Positions 1 through 8,100 of a stretch of DNA of 14,176 bases are shown here, one piece after another. Source of the DNA: an uncultured Oscillospiraceae bacterium. GTDB taxonomy: Bacteria > Bacillota > Clostridia > Oscillospirales > Oscillospiraceae. Location: positions 1-14,176 of the forward strand of contig CAKTXO010000032.1 in NCBI GenBank assembly GCA_934630985.1. Direction: 5' to 3'. Each line of letters starts with the position of its first letter. Position 1 is the stretch's first letter. The notes beneath the pieces are model-generated. The model saw only the letters and a program-made list of their open reading frames with translations. It made no database searches and had not been told where the DNA came from. The position numbers and the translations under genes were made by a program.

Positions 1-27
1 TATTACCCTCTGTTCAAAGTCCTTCTT

Positions 28-71
28 TGAAAACAAAAATCACCACACAATTCCTCGAATTGTGTGGTGAT
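28..71 (-). terminator. Intrinsic terminator of the CarD-family gene
   Basis: A perfect 15-bp inverted repeat (arms 39-53 and 57-71, loop of 3) lies just after the stop codon of the minus-strand regulator. Read on the minus strand it is followed by a T-rich run (complement of positions 28-38). This is the normal form of a Rho-independent terminator, so the regulator is probably transcribed alone. Confidence 0.9.
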
Positions 72-86
72 ACTGTTCTTATCCCC

Positions 87-572
87 TTACTCCTGCATCC
101 GATCATGAATATATTGCCGAATCTCCTGCCTTGGCAGCTCCAGGGCAAAGGAAAACTCCTGCTCGATCATGTTCTGAGCTTTGTGAAGAATGTCCAGCTC
201 ACTGGAGGGAAGCCCCTTCTTCTCCCGCCGGGTCTGAAGGCAGAAGGCCATCAGCAGAAGGCTTCTCGGCTCCGACTGAGAGAGAATCTGCTGGAACTGC
301 GCCACGCGAACCTTTCGATCTTCGATCCAGTCCATCCGCTGGTCGTGAATTCCGGCGAGAACGGAATCAATTTCCGACTTGGTCAGCACCGGGCGGAGCT
401 TGCCGGCAGTGCCGGAGCTGCCTGCGGGCAGATAGATGGTGGCGCCGTTCTCGCAAATCGGCGCAATGACCAGATACTCCCGTTCTCCTCTTCCAAAATT
501 CATTTTTCGCAGACCCTCGATCCGACAGATTCCGTGACCGCAATAGCTGACAAAACTACCTGCCTGAAGCAT
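87..572 (-). CDS. CarD/CdnL-family transcriptional regulator
   Basis: The gene encodes 161 residues, the usual size for this family. CarD/CdnL proteins bind the RNA polymerase beta subunit through an N-terminal Tudor-like domain and stabilise open promoter complexes through a helical C-terminal domain. Seen here: the N-terminal pattern around residues 4-50 (FVSYCGHGICRIEGL, then REYLVIAP and a TIYLPAGS strand) matches the CarD/TRCF interaction domain, and residues from about 70 are predicted mostly helical, ending in a basic/acidic helix. The ATG at 572 is preferred to the upstream ATG at 614 because AAAGGAAGG lies about 9 bases before it and the family begins with a short lead into FxxGDxVxxxxxGV-like sequence. 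In this protein the usual valine after the GHG turn is isoleucine. It has its own terminator and no operon partner. Family assignment is strong; its target genes cannot be told from the window. Confidence 0.88.
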   Translation of the reverse strand: MLQAGSFVSYCGHGICRIEGLRKMNFGRGEREYLVIAPICENGATIYLPAGSSGTAGKLRPVLTKSEIDSVLAGIHDQRMDWIEDRKVRVAQFQQILSQSEPRSLLLMAFCLQTRREKKGLPSSELDILHKAQNMIEQEFSFALELPRQEIRQYIHDRMQE

Positions 573-612
573 TTTCAACACCCTTCCTTTTGTTGTTCTA
601 TATTGTATGAAC

Positions 613-642
613 ATTTTACCAAATTTTTGGTGGAAAATGCAA
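613..642 (-). promoter_or_regulatory. Candidate promoter of the CarD-family gene
   Basis: On the minus strand TTGCAT (642-637) and TAAAAT (618-613) are separated by 18 bases and would start transcription near 606, about 35 bases before the chosen ATG. The -35 box is weak. A second possible -10, TACAAT at 607-602, has no good -35. Confidence 0.4.
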
Positions 643-915
643 ATGTTGATTTCGCCAAAGAAAGACCCCTGTTTTTGGTGAAAAATACCTATATATCCCG
701 GAAAAGCTGAATAAAGAGAAAAGAAAGAACGGTTTCCCCTTTTCCGGGAAAAACCAGCCGGACAGCGGGGGACACATGGACATCGGGCACCCCTCCGGCG
801 TCACGATTTTCCCTTAGCGGAATGGATTTCGGAGAAAGGGCAAAGGGCGGAACCGGAAAGTGTGTTTACATAATTTCAAAAAAAGTTAACATAATACTAA
901 GAAAACAGTAAAAAT

Positions 916-944
916 TTGACTTTCTGGAGAGGATATGTTATAAT
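916..944 (+). promoter_or_regulatory. Strong sigma-A promoter, extended -10, for the SleB-like gene
   Basis: TTGACT (916-921) and TATAAT (939-944) are exactly 17 bases apart, and a TG at 936-937 gives an extended -10. Transcription would begin near 951, leaving a leader of about 175 bases before the ATG at 1127. The remaining DNA between 615 and 915 shows no supported gene; a weaker promoter-like pair (TTTACA near 864 with TAACAT 16 bases on) lies within it. Confidence 0.85.
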
Positions 945-950
945 ATCGGC

Positions 951-1119
951 GAAATGAAGAATTCTTTGAAAACAGCCAAGAATTCGACTGTATTTTCACC
1001 GGCTTCGTATTATCATGAAAGCCGGGGAAATTCGCCGAGATATCGGGAAACGCACCGTCTGCCGTCTGTTTGTGGAAGGGGCGCTTCCCTCAAAACCCAG
1101 CGGCGAAATCAGAAGGAGA
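951..1119 (+). other. Structured 5' leader of the SleB-like gene
   Basis: The leader from the predicted start near 951 to the ribosome site contains several helices: an 8-bp stem (959-966 with 978-985, 11-base loop), a 7+4-bp stem with one mismatch (994-1005 with 1019-1030), and a 7-bp pairing of TTCGCCG (1031-1037) with CGGCGAA (1101-1107), which ends 3 bases before the Shine-Dalgarno AGAAGGAGA (1111-1119). The nine-base sequence CGGCGAAAT occurs at both 947-955 and 1101-1109, so 1031-1037 has two possible partners. It matches no riboswitch class I recognise. The structure is predicted by eye only. Confidence 0.4.
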
Positions 1120-1126
1120 TGATTGA

Positions 1127-1828
1127 ATGGATCCAATTGTGAATGAGGAATCCAAAAGGGAATCTGTGGAGCAGGCTCGCACCGAGAAAGGGGAGCGGCC
1201 GGCACCGGCAGTCAGAAGACGCAAACCCGCCAAGAAAAGCGCCATCCAAATTCGCGTCCCGGAGTTTCTGAAGCATCTGGGAGAGGATGTGAAGTGGTAC
1301 TATGACATCCGGCTGTGGTCGCCGGTGCTTCTGATTCTGTTCATTCTGGCACTGCTGCCGGGAAAGAAGACGGAACCGGCAGTGCCGGTGGAGACGGTGC
1401 CTGCGGTGACGGTGGCAGAGACTCAGCCGGTGGCTGTGGAAACCCAGCCGGCGCAGACCACGGTGAACCCGGAGGCGGAGGCGCTGGCTCGGCTGGCGGA
1501 CAGCGTAGGCTCCGGCCGGTCGGACAACGCCAAAATTGCCATCATGTGGGTGGCGGTGAACCGCTCTGACGATCGAGCCAACGGCTACGGTCAGGATCTG
1601 CTGACGGAGATTAACCGAGCCAACCAGTGGCAGGGCTACGATCCCAACCTGCCCTATACCCAGGGTACTTACGAAATGGCCTTGGAGGTGCTGGACACCC
1701 GAACCAGAGGTCGGCTGCGGCCCATTGACTCGGATATGCTCTGGCTGGTTCTCAACGACGACGGCTCTGTGACTCTGCGAAACAAGTTTAACGTCAACGC
1801 CAACGCAAATGTTCGAACCATTAAATAA
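1127..1828 (+). CDS. Membrane-anchored SleB-like (cell wall hydrolase fold) protein lacking the catalytic Glu
   Basis: This 233-residue protein has a charged, basic N-terminus (residues 1-62), one membrane segment at about 64-79 (WSPVLLILFILALLPG), a Pro/Thr/Val-rich linker containing ETQP motifs (about 85-112), and an extracytoplasmic domain (about 114-233). That domain resembles the SleB/CwlJ cell wall hydrolase fold: a helix EAEALARLADSV, then KIAIMWVAVNR in the place of the family's VAAVVLNR helix, then NQWQGY and a later WLVLND strand. SleB enzymes are lytic transglycosylases, and their catalytic glutamate lies in the first helix (the AxGEA region); here that place reads DSVGSG with no Glu. 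The ATG has a strong ribosome site, AGAAGGAGA, 7 bases upstream. It has its own promoter and terminator, so it is a single gene. Fold assignment is moderate and rests on motif order; function may be peptidoglycan binding or scaffolding rather than cleavage. Confidence 0.6.
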   Translation: MDPIVNEESKRESVEQARTEKGERPAPAVRRRKPAKKSAIQIRVPEFLKHLGEDVKWYYDIRLWSPVLLILFILALLPGKKTEPAVPVETVPAVTVAETQPVAVETQPAQTTVNPEAEALARLADSVGSGRSDNAKIAIMWVAVNRSDDRANGYGQDLLTEINRANQWQGYDPNLPYTQGTYEMALEVLDTRTRGRLRPIDSDMLWLVLNDDGSVTLRNKFNVNANANVRTIK

Positions 1829-1835
1829 AAGCAGT

Positions 1836-1867
1836 GAGGCTGTCCCGGATTTTTCCGGGACAGCCTC
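1836..1867. terminator. Bidirectional terminator between convergent genes
   Basis: A perfect 14-bp stem (1836-1849 with 1854-1867) with a TTTT loop sits between the stop of the SleB-like gene (1828) and the stop of the TetR gene (1880). The T-rich tail is better on the minus strand (TGCTTTTATTTAA), so it mainly serves the TetR gene and probably both. Confidence 0.88.
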
Positions 1868-1879
1868 TGTGCTTTATCG

Positions 1880-2443
1880 TCAGTTCAGAATCTGTTTGGT
1901 AGCCTGCTCCACCATCTTCAGGAACATAGCCTCGTCCAGGGCGGAATTCTCCCGGATCAGTCGGGCGTAGCAGCTGACCATGCCCCCCACATAGAAGGCG
2001 GCAATGCCCTCCAGCTTGCCCGGCTCCCGGGCAGCCTCCGGGTGAACCCGCTGAAGAAGCCCGATGACATCCTGCGTAAACTGATCCAGCAGAATGTCCA
2101 GAAGCAGGGGGAACATGCTGCTGTCCCGGATATTGGAAACCATCCGGCTGTGAAGATGGAGGAAATCCAGCAGCTCCCGGCACATGTGTACAAAGGCCGC
2201 GCTGGGGGCGGTGTCCTGGGGCAGATGGTGCTGGAGTGTGGACATCATTTCCCGGAGGTAGAAGGCGAAGTAGTCGTATTTATCGGCGAAGTGCTTGTAG
2301 AAGGTAGTCCGGCGGATGGCGGCTCGGTCGCACAACTCGCCTACGGTCAGCTCCTCAAAACGTTTTTCCTCCATCAGCTCCGTAAAGGCGTCGTGCAGGG
2401 ACTGATAGGTTTTTTGCAGGCGCAGATCAATTTTTTTCTCCAT
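1880..2443 (-). CDS. TetR/AcrR-family transcriptional regulator
   Basis: This 187-residue protein has the size and layout of TetR regulators. Residues about 5-55 form the TetR DNA-binding domain: a first helix (YQSLHDAFTELMEE), then RFEELTVGELCDRAAIRRTTFYKHF, in which the helix-turn-helix and the family's TFYxHF signature are clear. The C-terminal two thirds are helical and carry a GGMVSCYARLI segment like the TetR_C ligand or dimer domain found in DhaS-like members. The ATG at 2443 is chosen over 2470 because AGAGG lies about 8 bases upstream and the alternative start adds a hydrophobic lead with no ribosome site. It is divergent from the MMPL operon and shares a 200-base regulatory region with it, so it is the likely local regulator of that operon, most simply as a repressor released by a hydrophobic ligand. 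The ligand is unknown. Confidence 0.9.
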   Translation of the reverse strand: MEKKIDLRLQKTYQSLHDAFTELMEEKRFEELTVGELCDRAAIRRTTFYKHFADKYDYFAFYLREMMSTLQHHLPQDTAPSAAFVHMCRELLDFLHLHSRMVSNIRDSSMFPLLLDILLDQFTQDVIGLLQRVHPEAAREPGKLEGIAAFYVGGMVSCYARLIRENSALDEAMFLKMVEQATKQILN

Positions 2444-2454
2444 AAAAAAGCCTC

Positions 2455-2483
2455 TTGAAAAAATAAACATCTTTCCATATAAT
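2455..2483 (+). promoter_or_regulatory. Promoter P1 toward the MMPL operon
   Basis: TTGAAA (2455-2460) and TATAAT (2478-2483) are 17 bases apart and point toward the MMPL gene. The -35 box lies just upstream of the TetR start codon, overlapping the leader of the tetR-type transcript. Confidence 0.6.
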
Positions 2484-2517
2484 GTGAGTTAAGTTGCAGA
2501 AGATATCATTTTGTCTC

Positions 2518-2546
2518 TTGCAAATTGTCCATATTAAGCATATCAT
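2518..2546 (+). promoter_or_regulatory. Promoter P2 toward the MMPL operon
   Basis: TTGCAA (2518-2523) and TATCAT (2541-2546) are 17 bases apart. This promoter overlaps the minus-strand promoter of the TetR gene, so the two cannot be occupied at the same time. Confidence 0.5.
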
Positions 2547-2565
2547 CTTTGTGTACAATTGTCAA
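2537..2565 (-). promoter_or_regulatory. Promoter of the TetR gene with overlapping dyads
   Basis: On the minus strand a perfect TTGACA (2565-2560) and TATGCT (2542-2537) are 17 bases apart. Two small dyads overlap the -35 box: AATTGTCAATT (2557-2567) and TTGT-GT-ACAA (2549-2558). These are the best places here for an autoregulatory TetR operator, although neither is as long as a typical TetR site. Confidence 0.55.
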
Positions 2566-2595
2566 TTAACGATCTTGTGTTTTTGGAGGAACAGT

Positions 2596-2655
2596 ATGAA
2601 AACAGAAGACGGTGGGAAGAAGACCGTGGAAGGAGGGAAGCCCCATGGCGAATAA
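2596..2655 (+). CDS. Possible 19-codon leader ORF overlapping the MMPL start
   Basis: An ATG at 2596 follows a very good ribosome site (TGGAGGA, 2584-2590, spacing 5) and opens a 19-codon frame ending at TAA 2653-2655, 11 bases inside the MMPL coding region and in a different frame. The peptide is Lys/Gly/Glu-rich with no signal peptide. Its ribosome site is as good as the one for MMPL, so it may couple or tune translation of the transporter. It may also be chance; no homolog is recognised. Confidence 0.35.
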   Translation: MKTEDGGKKTVEGGKPHGE

Positions 2656-5122
2656 GAACAAGGAGAATCAGCCAAGCGCCATGATGAAGCTTGCCACCTT
2701 CATTGTGGATAAGCGGAATCTTTTTTTTCTGGTGCTGGTAATCTGCCTGATTTTTTCCGCTATTTCCTGGAACTGGGTCACGGTGGAAAACGATCTGAAG
2801 GCCTATCTGCCGGATCAGTCCGAGTCCCGGCAGGGTCTGGATCTGATGGACGAGCAGTTCGTTACCTACGGCACGGCTCAGGTGATGGTGGAAAATGTAT
2901 CCCGGGAGCAGGCTCAGTCCCTCTGCGATGAACTGGAGCAGATCAAGGGTGTCCAGAGCATCGACTATGAGGAAGAGGACGACTACCGGAATGTTTCCGC
3001 CCTGTATGCCATCACCTTTGACTATAGCGAGAAGGACGACAAGTGCCTGGACAGCCTGGAAGCGGTGAAGGAAGCCCTTTCCGCCCAGGACTACTATGTG
3101 AAAACCGACCTGGGCGATTCCGCCGCGGAGATCATCCAGCAGGAGGTAAACCTCATCATGGTGATCGTCGCGATTATCGTCGTGGTTGTGCTGGTGCTGA
3201 CCTCCCAGACCTATGCGGAGGTGCCGGTGCTGCTGATGACCTTCGTGACCGCCATGATTCTCAACCAGGGCTGTCAGTTCCTGATGGGCACCATTTCCTT
3301 CGTGTCCAATTCCGTGACCAGCATTTTGCAGCTGGCGCTGTCCCTGGACTACGCGGTCATTCTGTGCAACCGGTTCAAGGAGGAGCGGGAGAACGGCCTG
3401 CCCATCCGGGAGGCGGCCATCACCGCCCTGAGCAAGGGTATTCCGGAAATCGGCTCCAGCAGCCTGACCACCATCGGCGGCCTGATCGCCATGATGTTCA
3501 TGCAGTTCAAGATCGGCCCGGATATGGCCATCAATCTGATTAAAGCCGTGCTGTTCGCGCTTTTGTCCGTGTTTGTGTTCATGCCCGGCTTCCTGGTGCT
3601 CTTCGGACCTTGGATGGACAAAACCAAGCATAAGAACTTCGTTCCGAAAATTCCCTTTGTGGGCGCGTTCGACTATAAGACCCGTTTTCTCATCCCGCCT
3701 ATTTTCCTGGTGCTGGTGGTGGTCGGCTTCCACTTCTCCAATAACTGCCCCTATGCCTATGGCCTGGGCGGCATCGCCACGCCGAAGCTGAACTATGTCC
3801 AGGTGGCTGAAAATAAAATCGCCGACAACTTTGGCTCCAACAATTTCGTGGCGCTGGTCTATCCCAAGACGGATTACGATGTGGAGGCGAAAATGCTGGC
3901 CGAGTTGGACACCTACGATGAGGTGGACTACAGCAAGGGGCTTTCCAACGTAGAGGCCATGGATGGCTACATGCTGGCCGATAAGCTGAACCCCCGGCAG
4001 TTTGCGGAGCTGGCAGGTCTGGACTATGAGGTTGCAGAGGCGGTGTATGCTGCCTACGCTGCCGACCAGGACGAATACGCCAAGATTATCGGCGGTCTCA
4101 ACAATTACAAGGTGCCGCTCATCGACATGATGCTCTTTGTCTGCGATAAGATTGACGAGGGGCTTGTGACCCTGGACGACGAGCAGACAGCCGATTTGAA
4201 GGATGCCCAGGTGCAGATGGAGTCCGCGAAGAAGCAGCTTCAGGGTCAGGATTATAACCGGGTGCTGATTTATCTGACCCTTCCCGAGGATGGAGACGCC
4301 ACCTACAATTTCTTGGACAAGATCCGGGAAATCGCCAGAACCTACTATCCGGACGGAGAGCTGTACCTGGTGGGCAACTCCACGGTGGATCAGGACTTCA
4401 AGTCCTCCTTCGCCACGGATAACCTGATCGTTTCCGTTGTGTCCATCCTGATCGTGCTGGTGGTGCTGTTGTTTACCTTCCAGTCCGCGGGTATGCCGAT
4501 CCTGCTGATTCTTGTGATCCAGGGTTCCATCTGGATTAACTTTACTTATCCCACCCTGGCCAAATCGCCCCTGTTCTTCCTGAGCTACCTGGTGGTCAGC
4601 TCCATTCAGATGGGTGCGAACATCGACTACGCCATCGTGATTTCCAGCCGCTATCAGGAGCTGAAAACCAAGATGTCTCACAAAGAGGCCATCATCGATA
4701 CCATGAACATCGCCTTCCCCACGATTCTGACCTCCGGCTCCATTCTGGCCAGCGCGGGCATCCTGATCGGCATGATGACCTCCCATGCCGCCATTGTGGG
4801 CATCGGTCAGAGCCTTGGTCGGGGCACCATCATCTCCATGGTTCTGGTTATGTTCGTACTGCCCCAGATTCTGCTCATCGGCAGCGAGATTGTGGACAAG
4901 ACCTCCTTCTCCATGCCGAAAACCAGCCTGTCCCGGGTCAGCAGCACCGGACATGTCCGGGTGGACGGCCTGGTTCGGGGCGAGATTCACGGCTACGTCA
5001 ACGGCATTATCCGGGCGGATATCAACGGTGACGTGGATTTGAACCTGATTGGCGGCAAAAGTACCCAGGAGCCTCAGGAGCTCCAGGAAGCTCAGAAAGG
5101 AGGGAGCGACCATGAAGCGTAA
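2645..5122 (+). CDS. MMPL/RND-family hydrophobic substrate exporter
   Basis: The 825-residue protein has the two-fold RND layout of MMPL transporters: membrane segment 1 at about 25-45, an outer loop (46-168), segments 2-6 (about 170-325), segment 7 (about 350-370), a second outer loop (about 372-590) and a final group of five (about 595-755). Members use the proton-motive force to export lipids, siderophores or drugs. The paired Asp-Tyr motifs of the proton relay are present in both halves: SLDYAVIL (D235-Y236) and NIDYAIVI (D661-Y662), each followed by the family's xSRY/NRF-type turn. A C-terminal tail (about 770-804) shows repeats of the form G-x-V/I-x-G that look like a short beta-helix and are not usual in MMPL proteins. 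ATG 2645 is chosen for AAGGAGGG about 8 bases upstream; the frame is open to a GTG at 2612 with no better site. The 3' end overlaps the next gene by 11 bases. Substrate unknown. Confidence 0.92.
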   Translation: MANKNKENQPSAMMKLATFIVDKRNLFFLVLVICLIFSAISWNWVTVENDLKAYLPDQSESRQGLDLMDEQFVTYGTAQVMVENVSREQAQSLCDELEQIKGVQSIDYEEEDDYRNVSALYAITFDYSEKDDKCLDSLEAVKEALSAQDYYVKTDLGDSAAEIIQQEVNLIMVIVAIIVVVVLVLTSQTYAEVPVLLMTFVTAMILNQGCQFLMGTISFVSNSVTSILQLALSLDYAVILCNRFKEERENGLPIREAAITALSKGIPEIGSSSLTTIGGLIAMMFMQFKIGPDMAINLIKAVLFALLSVFVFMPGFLVLFGPWMDKTKHKNFVPKIPFVGAFDYKTRFLIPPIFLVLVVVGFHFSNNCPYAYGLGGIATPKLNYVQVAENKIADNFGSNNFVALVYPKTDYDVEAKMLAELDTYDEVDYSKGLSNVEAMDGYMLADKLNPRQFAELAGLDYEVAEAVYAAYAADQDEYAKIIGGLNNYKVPLIDMMLFVCDKIDEGLVTLDDEQTADLKDAQVQMESAKKQLQGQDYNRVLIYLTLPEDGDATYNFLDKIREIARTYYPDGELYLVGNSTVDQDFKSSFATDNLIVSVVSILIVLVVLLFTFQSAGMPILLILVIQGSIWINFTYPTLAKSPLFFLSYLVVSSIQMGANIDYAIVISSRYQELKTKMSHKEAIIDTMNIAFPTILTSGSILASAGILIGMMTSHAAIVGIGQSLGRGTIISMVLVMFVLPQILLIGSEIVDKTSFSMPKTSLSRVSSTGHVRVDGLVRGEIHGYVNGIIRADINGDVDLNLIGGKSTQEPQELQEAQKGGSDHEA

Positions 5123-8100
5123 GCTAGCGGCAGTTGTCATGACCCTGGTGCTCCTTCTGGGGCTTCCGTTCCAGGCTTTCGCGCAGGAGACCACCCAGCC
5201 GACGCAGGCGGCACAGACAACGGAAACCCAGCCGGAGGAGACCCAGCCGGAGGAGACCCAGCCGGAGGAAACCCAGCCGGAGGAAACCCGGGCAGTGGAA
5301 ATCAAGGAAACCATTTCCATTTACACCCCGGAGGATCTGGCGGCTTTGGGAGAGAACTGCGTTCTCGATACCTGGTCTTTGGACAAGCAGGTGGTATTGG
5401 AGGCGGACATTTCCCTCAGTGAGGTGGACTTTGCGCCCATTGCCACCTTCGGCGGCATTTTTGAGGGCAACGGTCATGTGATTTCCGGCCTGGATATCAC
5501 CGGAGACTTTGCTCCGGCGGGTCTTTTCGGCATCGTCCAGTCCACCGGCCGGATTCGGAATCTGACCGTGGAGGGCACCGTGGAGCCCGGGGGAGAGGGC
5601 AGCAATGCCGGCGGCATCGCAGGCGAAAACTACGGCCGCCTGGAAAACTGCGCCTTCTCCGGCACCGTCACCGGCAAGCGCAATACCGGCGGCATCGCCG
5701 GCAGCAACTATGGCACCCTGAACGGCTGCTCCGCCGAGGGCAGCCTCACCGGCAGCAACCGAACCGGCGGCATCGCCGGCTATAACGACGGCAAGATCGT
5801 CAGCTGCCGCAACGCCATGTCCATCAACACCGAAAGCGTGGATCCGACGATCGACATTACCGAGCTGGATCTGAATTTCAACCTGGATCTGGGCAAAAAG
5901 GCAGACCTGAATGTATCCGATGCGGCCAGCGACACCGGCGGTATCGCCGGCTATTCCAGCGGCACCATTGCCGCCTCCGGCAATACTGGCACTATTGGCT
6001 ATCCTCACATCGGCTATAACTTGGGCGGCATTGCCGGTCGGAACTGCGGCTTCATTGAAAACTGCGAGAACAGCGGTTACCTCATGGGTCGGAAGGATGT
6101 GGGCGGCATTGTGGGTCAGATCGAGCCCCATGTCCAGACCCTCCTTTCCCAGGATTATCTGGAGACTCTGAGCAAGCAGTTTGAAAGTCTTGGCAATCTG
6201 GTAAGCCGGGCAGGCAGCAACGGCGCGGCCAGCGGCGGCAACATCCAGAGCAGCATCCAGACTTTGACGGGCTATCAGAGCAGTGCCCGCTCCGCTATCA
6301 ATGACCTGGTGGAGTCGGCGAAAAATCAGGAATTCAACCAGGACGCCCTGTCCAGCCTGGGCGATTCCATCCATGGCATGGTGAGTGCCGGAGGTGGCCT
6401 GGAGCGCAGTGTGGGCGACGGTGTGAGCACTCTGACCGACGACGTCAGTGCCATTTCCGGCCAGATCCAGTCCATTTCCAGAACCTTCGCCCTTGCCACC
6501 GAGGACGCGAAGAAGGATACGGTGACGGATATTTCCGCCGTGGATCTGAGCGATATTGCCGACGGACGGGTGGCCGGCTGCACCAACACCGGCATCGTGG
6601 AGGCCGATCTGAACGTGGGCGGCATCACGGGTACTATGGGTCTGGAATCCTCCGTGGATCCGGAGGATGACCGCCCCAGCGGCAGCCTGACCCAGCGCCG
6701 GCGATATGAACTGAAGGCCATCGTGGACGACTGCGAAAACGTGGGCATTGTCACCGCTAAGCGCAGCTACGCCGGCGGCATCTGCGGCCGGATGGAGCTT
6801 GGCCTCATTACGGGCAGCCGGGGCTACGGCCGGATTTCCAGCGAAAACGGCGATTATGTAGGCGGCATCGCGGGACTTGCCGGCGGCACCGTTCGGGACA
6901 GCTTTGCCAAATGCACCCTGTCCGGCAACAATTATGTCGGCGGCGTGGTGGGCAGCGGCATCCAGGAGGATGCCAGCGGCGATTCCAGCACCGTTACCGG
7001 CTGCTATTCCATGGTGGAGGTTACGGAGTATAAGCAGTTTGTGGGTGCCGTTTCCGGCGGCAATGCCGGCGTGTTTATCAACAACTACTTTGTTTCCGAC
7101 ACCCTGGCAGGCATCAACCGGGTGAGCTATACCTCCCTGGCTGAGCCTGTGACCTATGAGAAGATGCAGCGGCTTCAGGCGCTACCCCAGTCTCTGCGGG
7201 AGCTGACCCTTCGCTTTGTAGCAGACGGGAAGACGGTCAAGTCTCAGCCTTTCCACTACGGCGATTCCTTTGACGACAGCGTGTTCCCGGACATTCCCCA
7301 GAAGGAGGGCTATTATGCCAGATGGGATACCCGGGAGCTGAATGATCTGCGTTTTGACACGGTGGTCACTGCGGACTATCTGCCCTACATCACCTCTCTG
7401 GACGCCAAGGAGCTGCGCTTTGACAATCGGCCTGTGTTCTTTGTTCAGGGTCAGTTCCAGGAGCAGGATATCATTGAGGTGACGCACAGCGCTTCCCAGA
7501 CCTTCCACAAGGAGGGGCTGACCCAGCAGGAGCAGTGGACAGTCTCCATCCCGGCAGACGGCCTGGAGAGCCACACCATCCGCTTCCTTCCCAGCCAGGA
7601 GAATACCCAGCTGTATGTGCTGAAGAACGGCAGCTGGAGCCGGGTGCATCCTGAGACCATGGGAACCTATCTGTGCTTTGAGGCTGCGGGCGCCCAGGTG
7701 GAGCTGACGGCGGCGGTTCCCATGGCCTCCGGCAGAAGCCGGCTGCTGATGGCCGCGGCAGGCCTTGTGGTGCTGGCAGTGCTGGCACTGTGCACCATCC
7801 GCATCAAGCGATCCCGGAAAAAGAGCGCCCCGGAGGCGGCTCCTGAGGGAAAGAAGCCCAGAAAGCGGGGCAGAAAGCGGAAGATCATTGCCTCCGTCCT
7901 GTTCCTTATGGCGCTGGTGCTGGTAGCCATTGCCTTCCTCTTTATCAAAGAGCCCGTGGAGGATCTGGGTCAGAAGATGCAGGTCTACGACATTCTCAAG
8001 ACCTATGTGGATCAGGATCAGCGGCATATGGGACTGACCGTCCAGGCTCAGGTCGAGAATAAAAACGCGGACTTCACCGCGGACATTGCCACCACCCAGG

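Noticed and set aside
27..710. 227-codon plus-strand frame over the CarD gene
   Set aside because: Antisense shadow of a recognised gene; it begins inside the terminator hairpin and lacks a ribosome site.
616..804. 62-codon frame on the minus strand
   Set aside because: Low-complexity Phe/Pro-rich product, no ribosome site, and it runs through the likely CarD promoter.
954..1142. 62-codon frame beginning just after the promoter and overlapping the SleB-like start
   Set aside because: Its ATG would be only a few bases from the transcript start with no ribosome site, and it lies within the structured leader.
2543..5320. 925-codon open frame on the minus strand opposite the MMPL gene
   Set aside because: It mirrors the codon pattern of a clear transporter gene, gives a His/Gln/Gly-rich product with no domain, and has no ribosome site. 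The same effect produces long antisense frames at 5124-6374, 7182-8996, 9509-11323 and 11160-13058.
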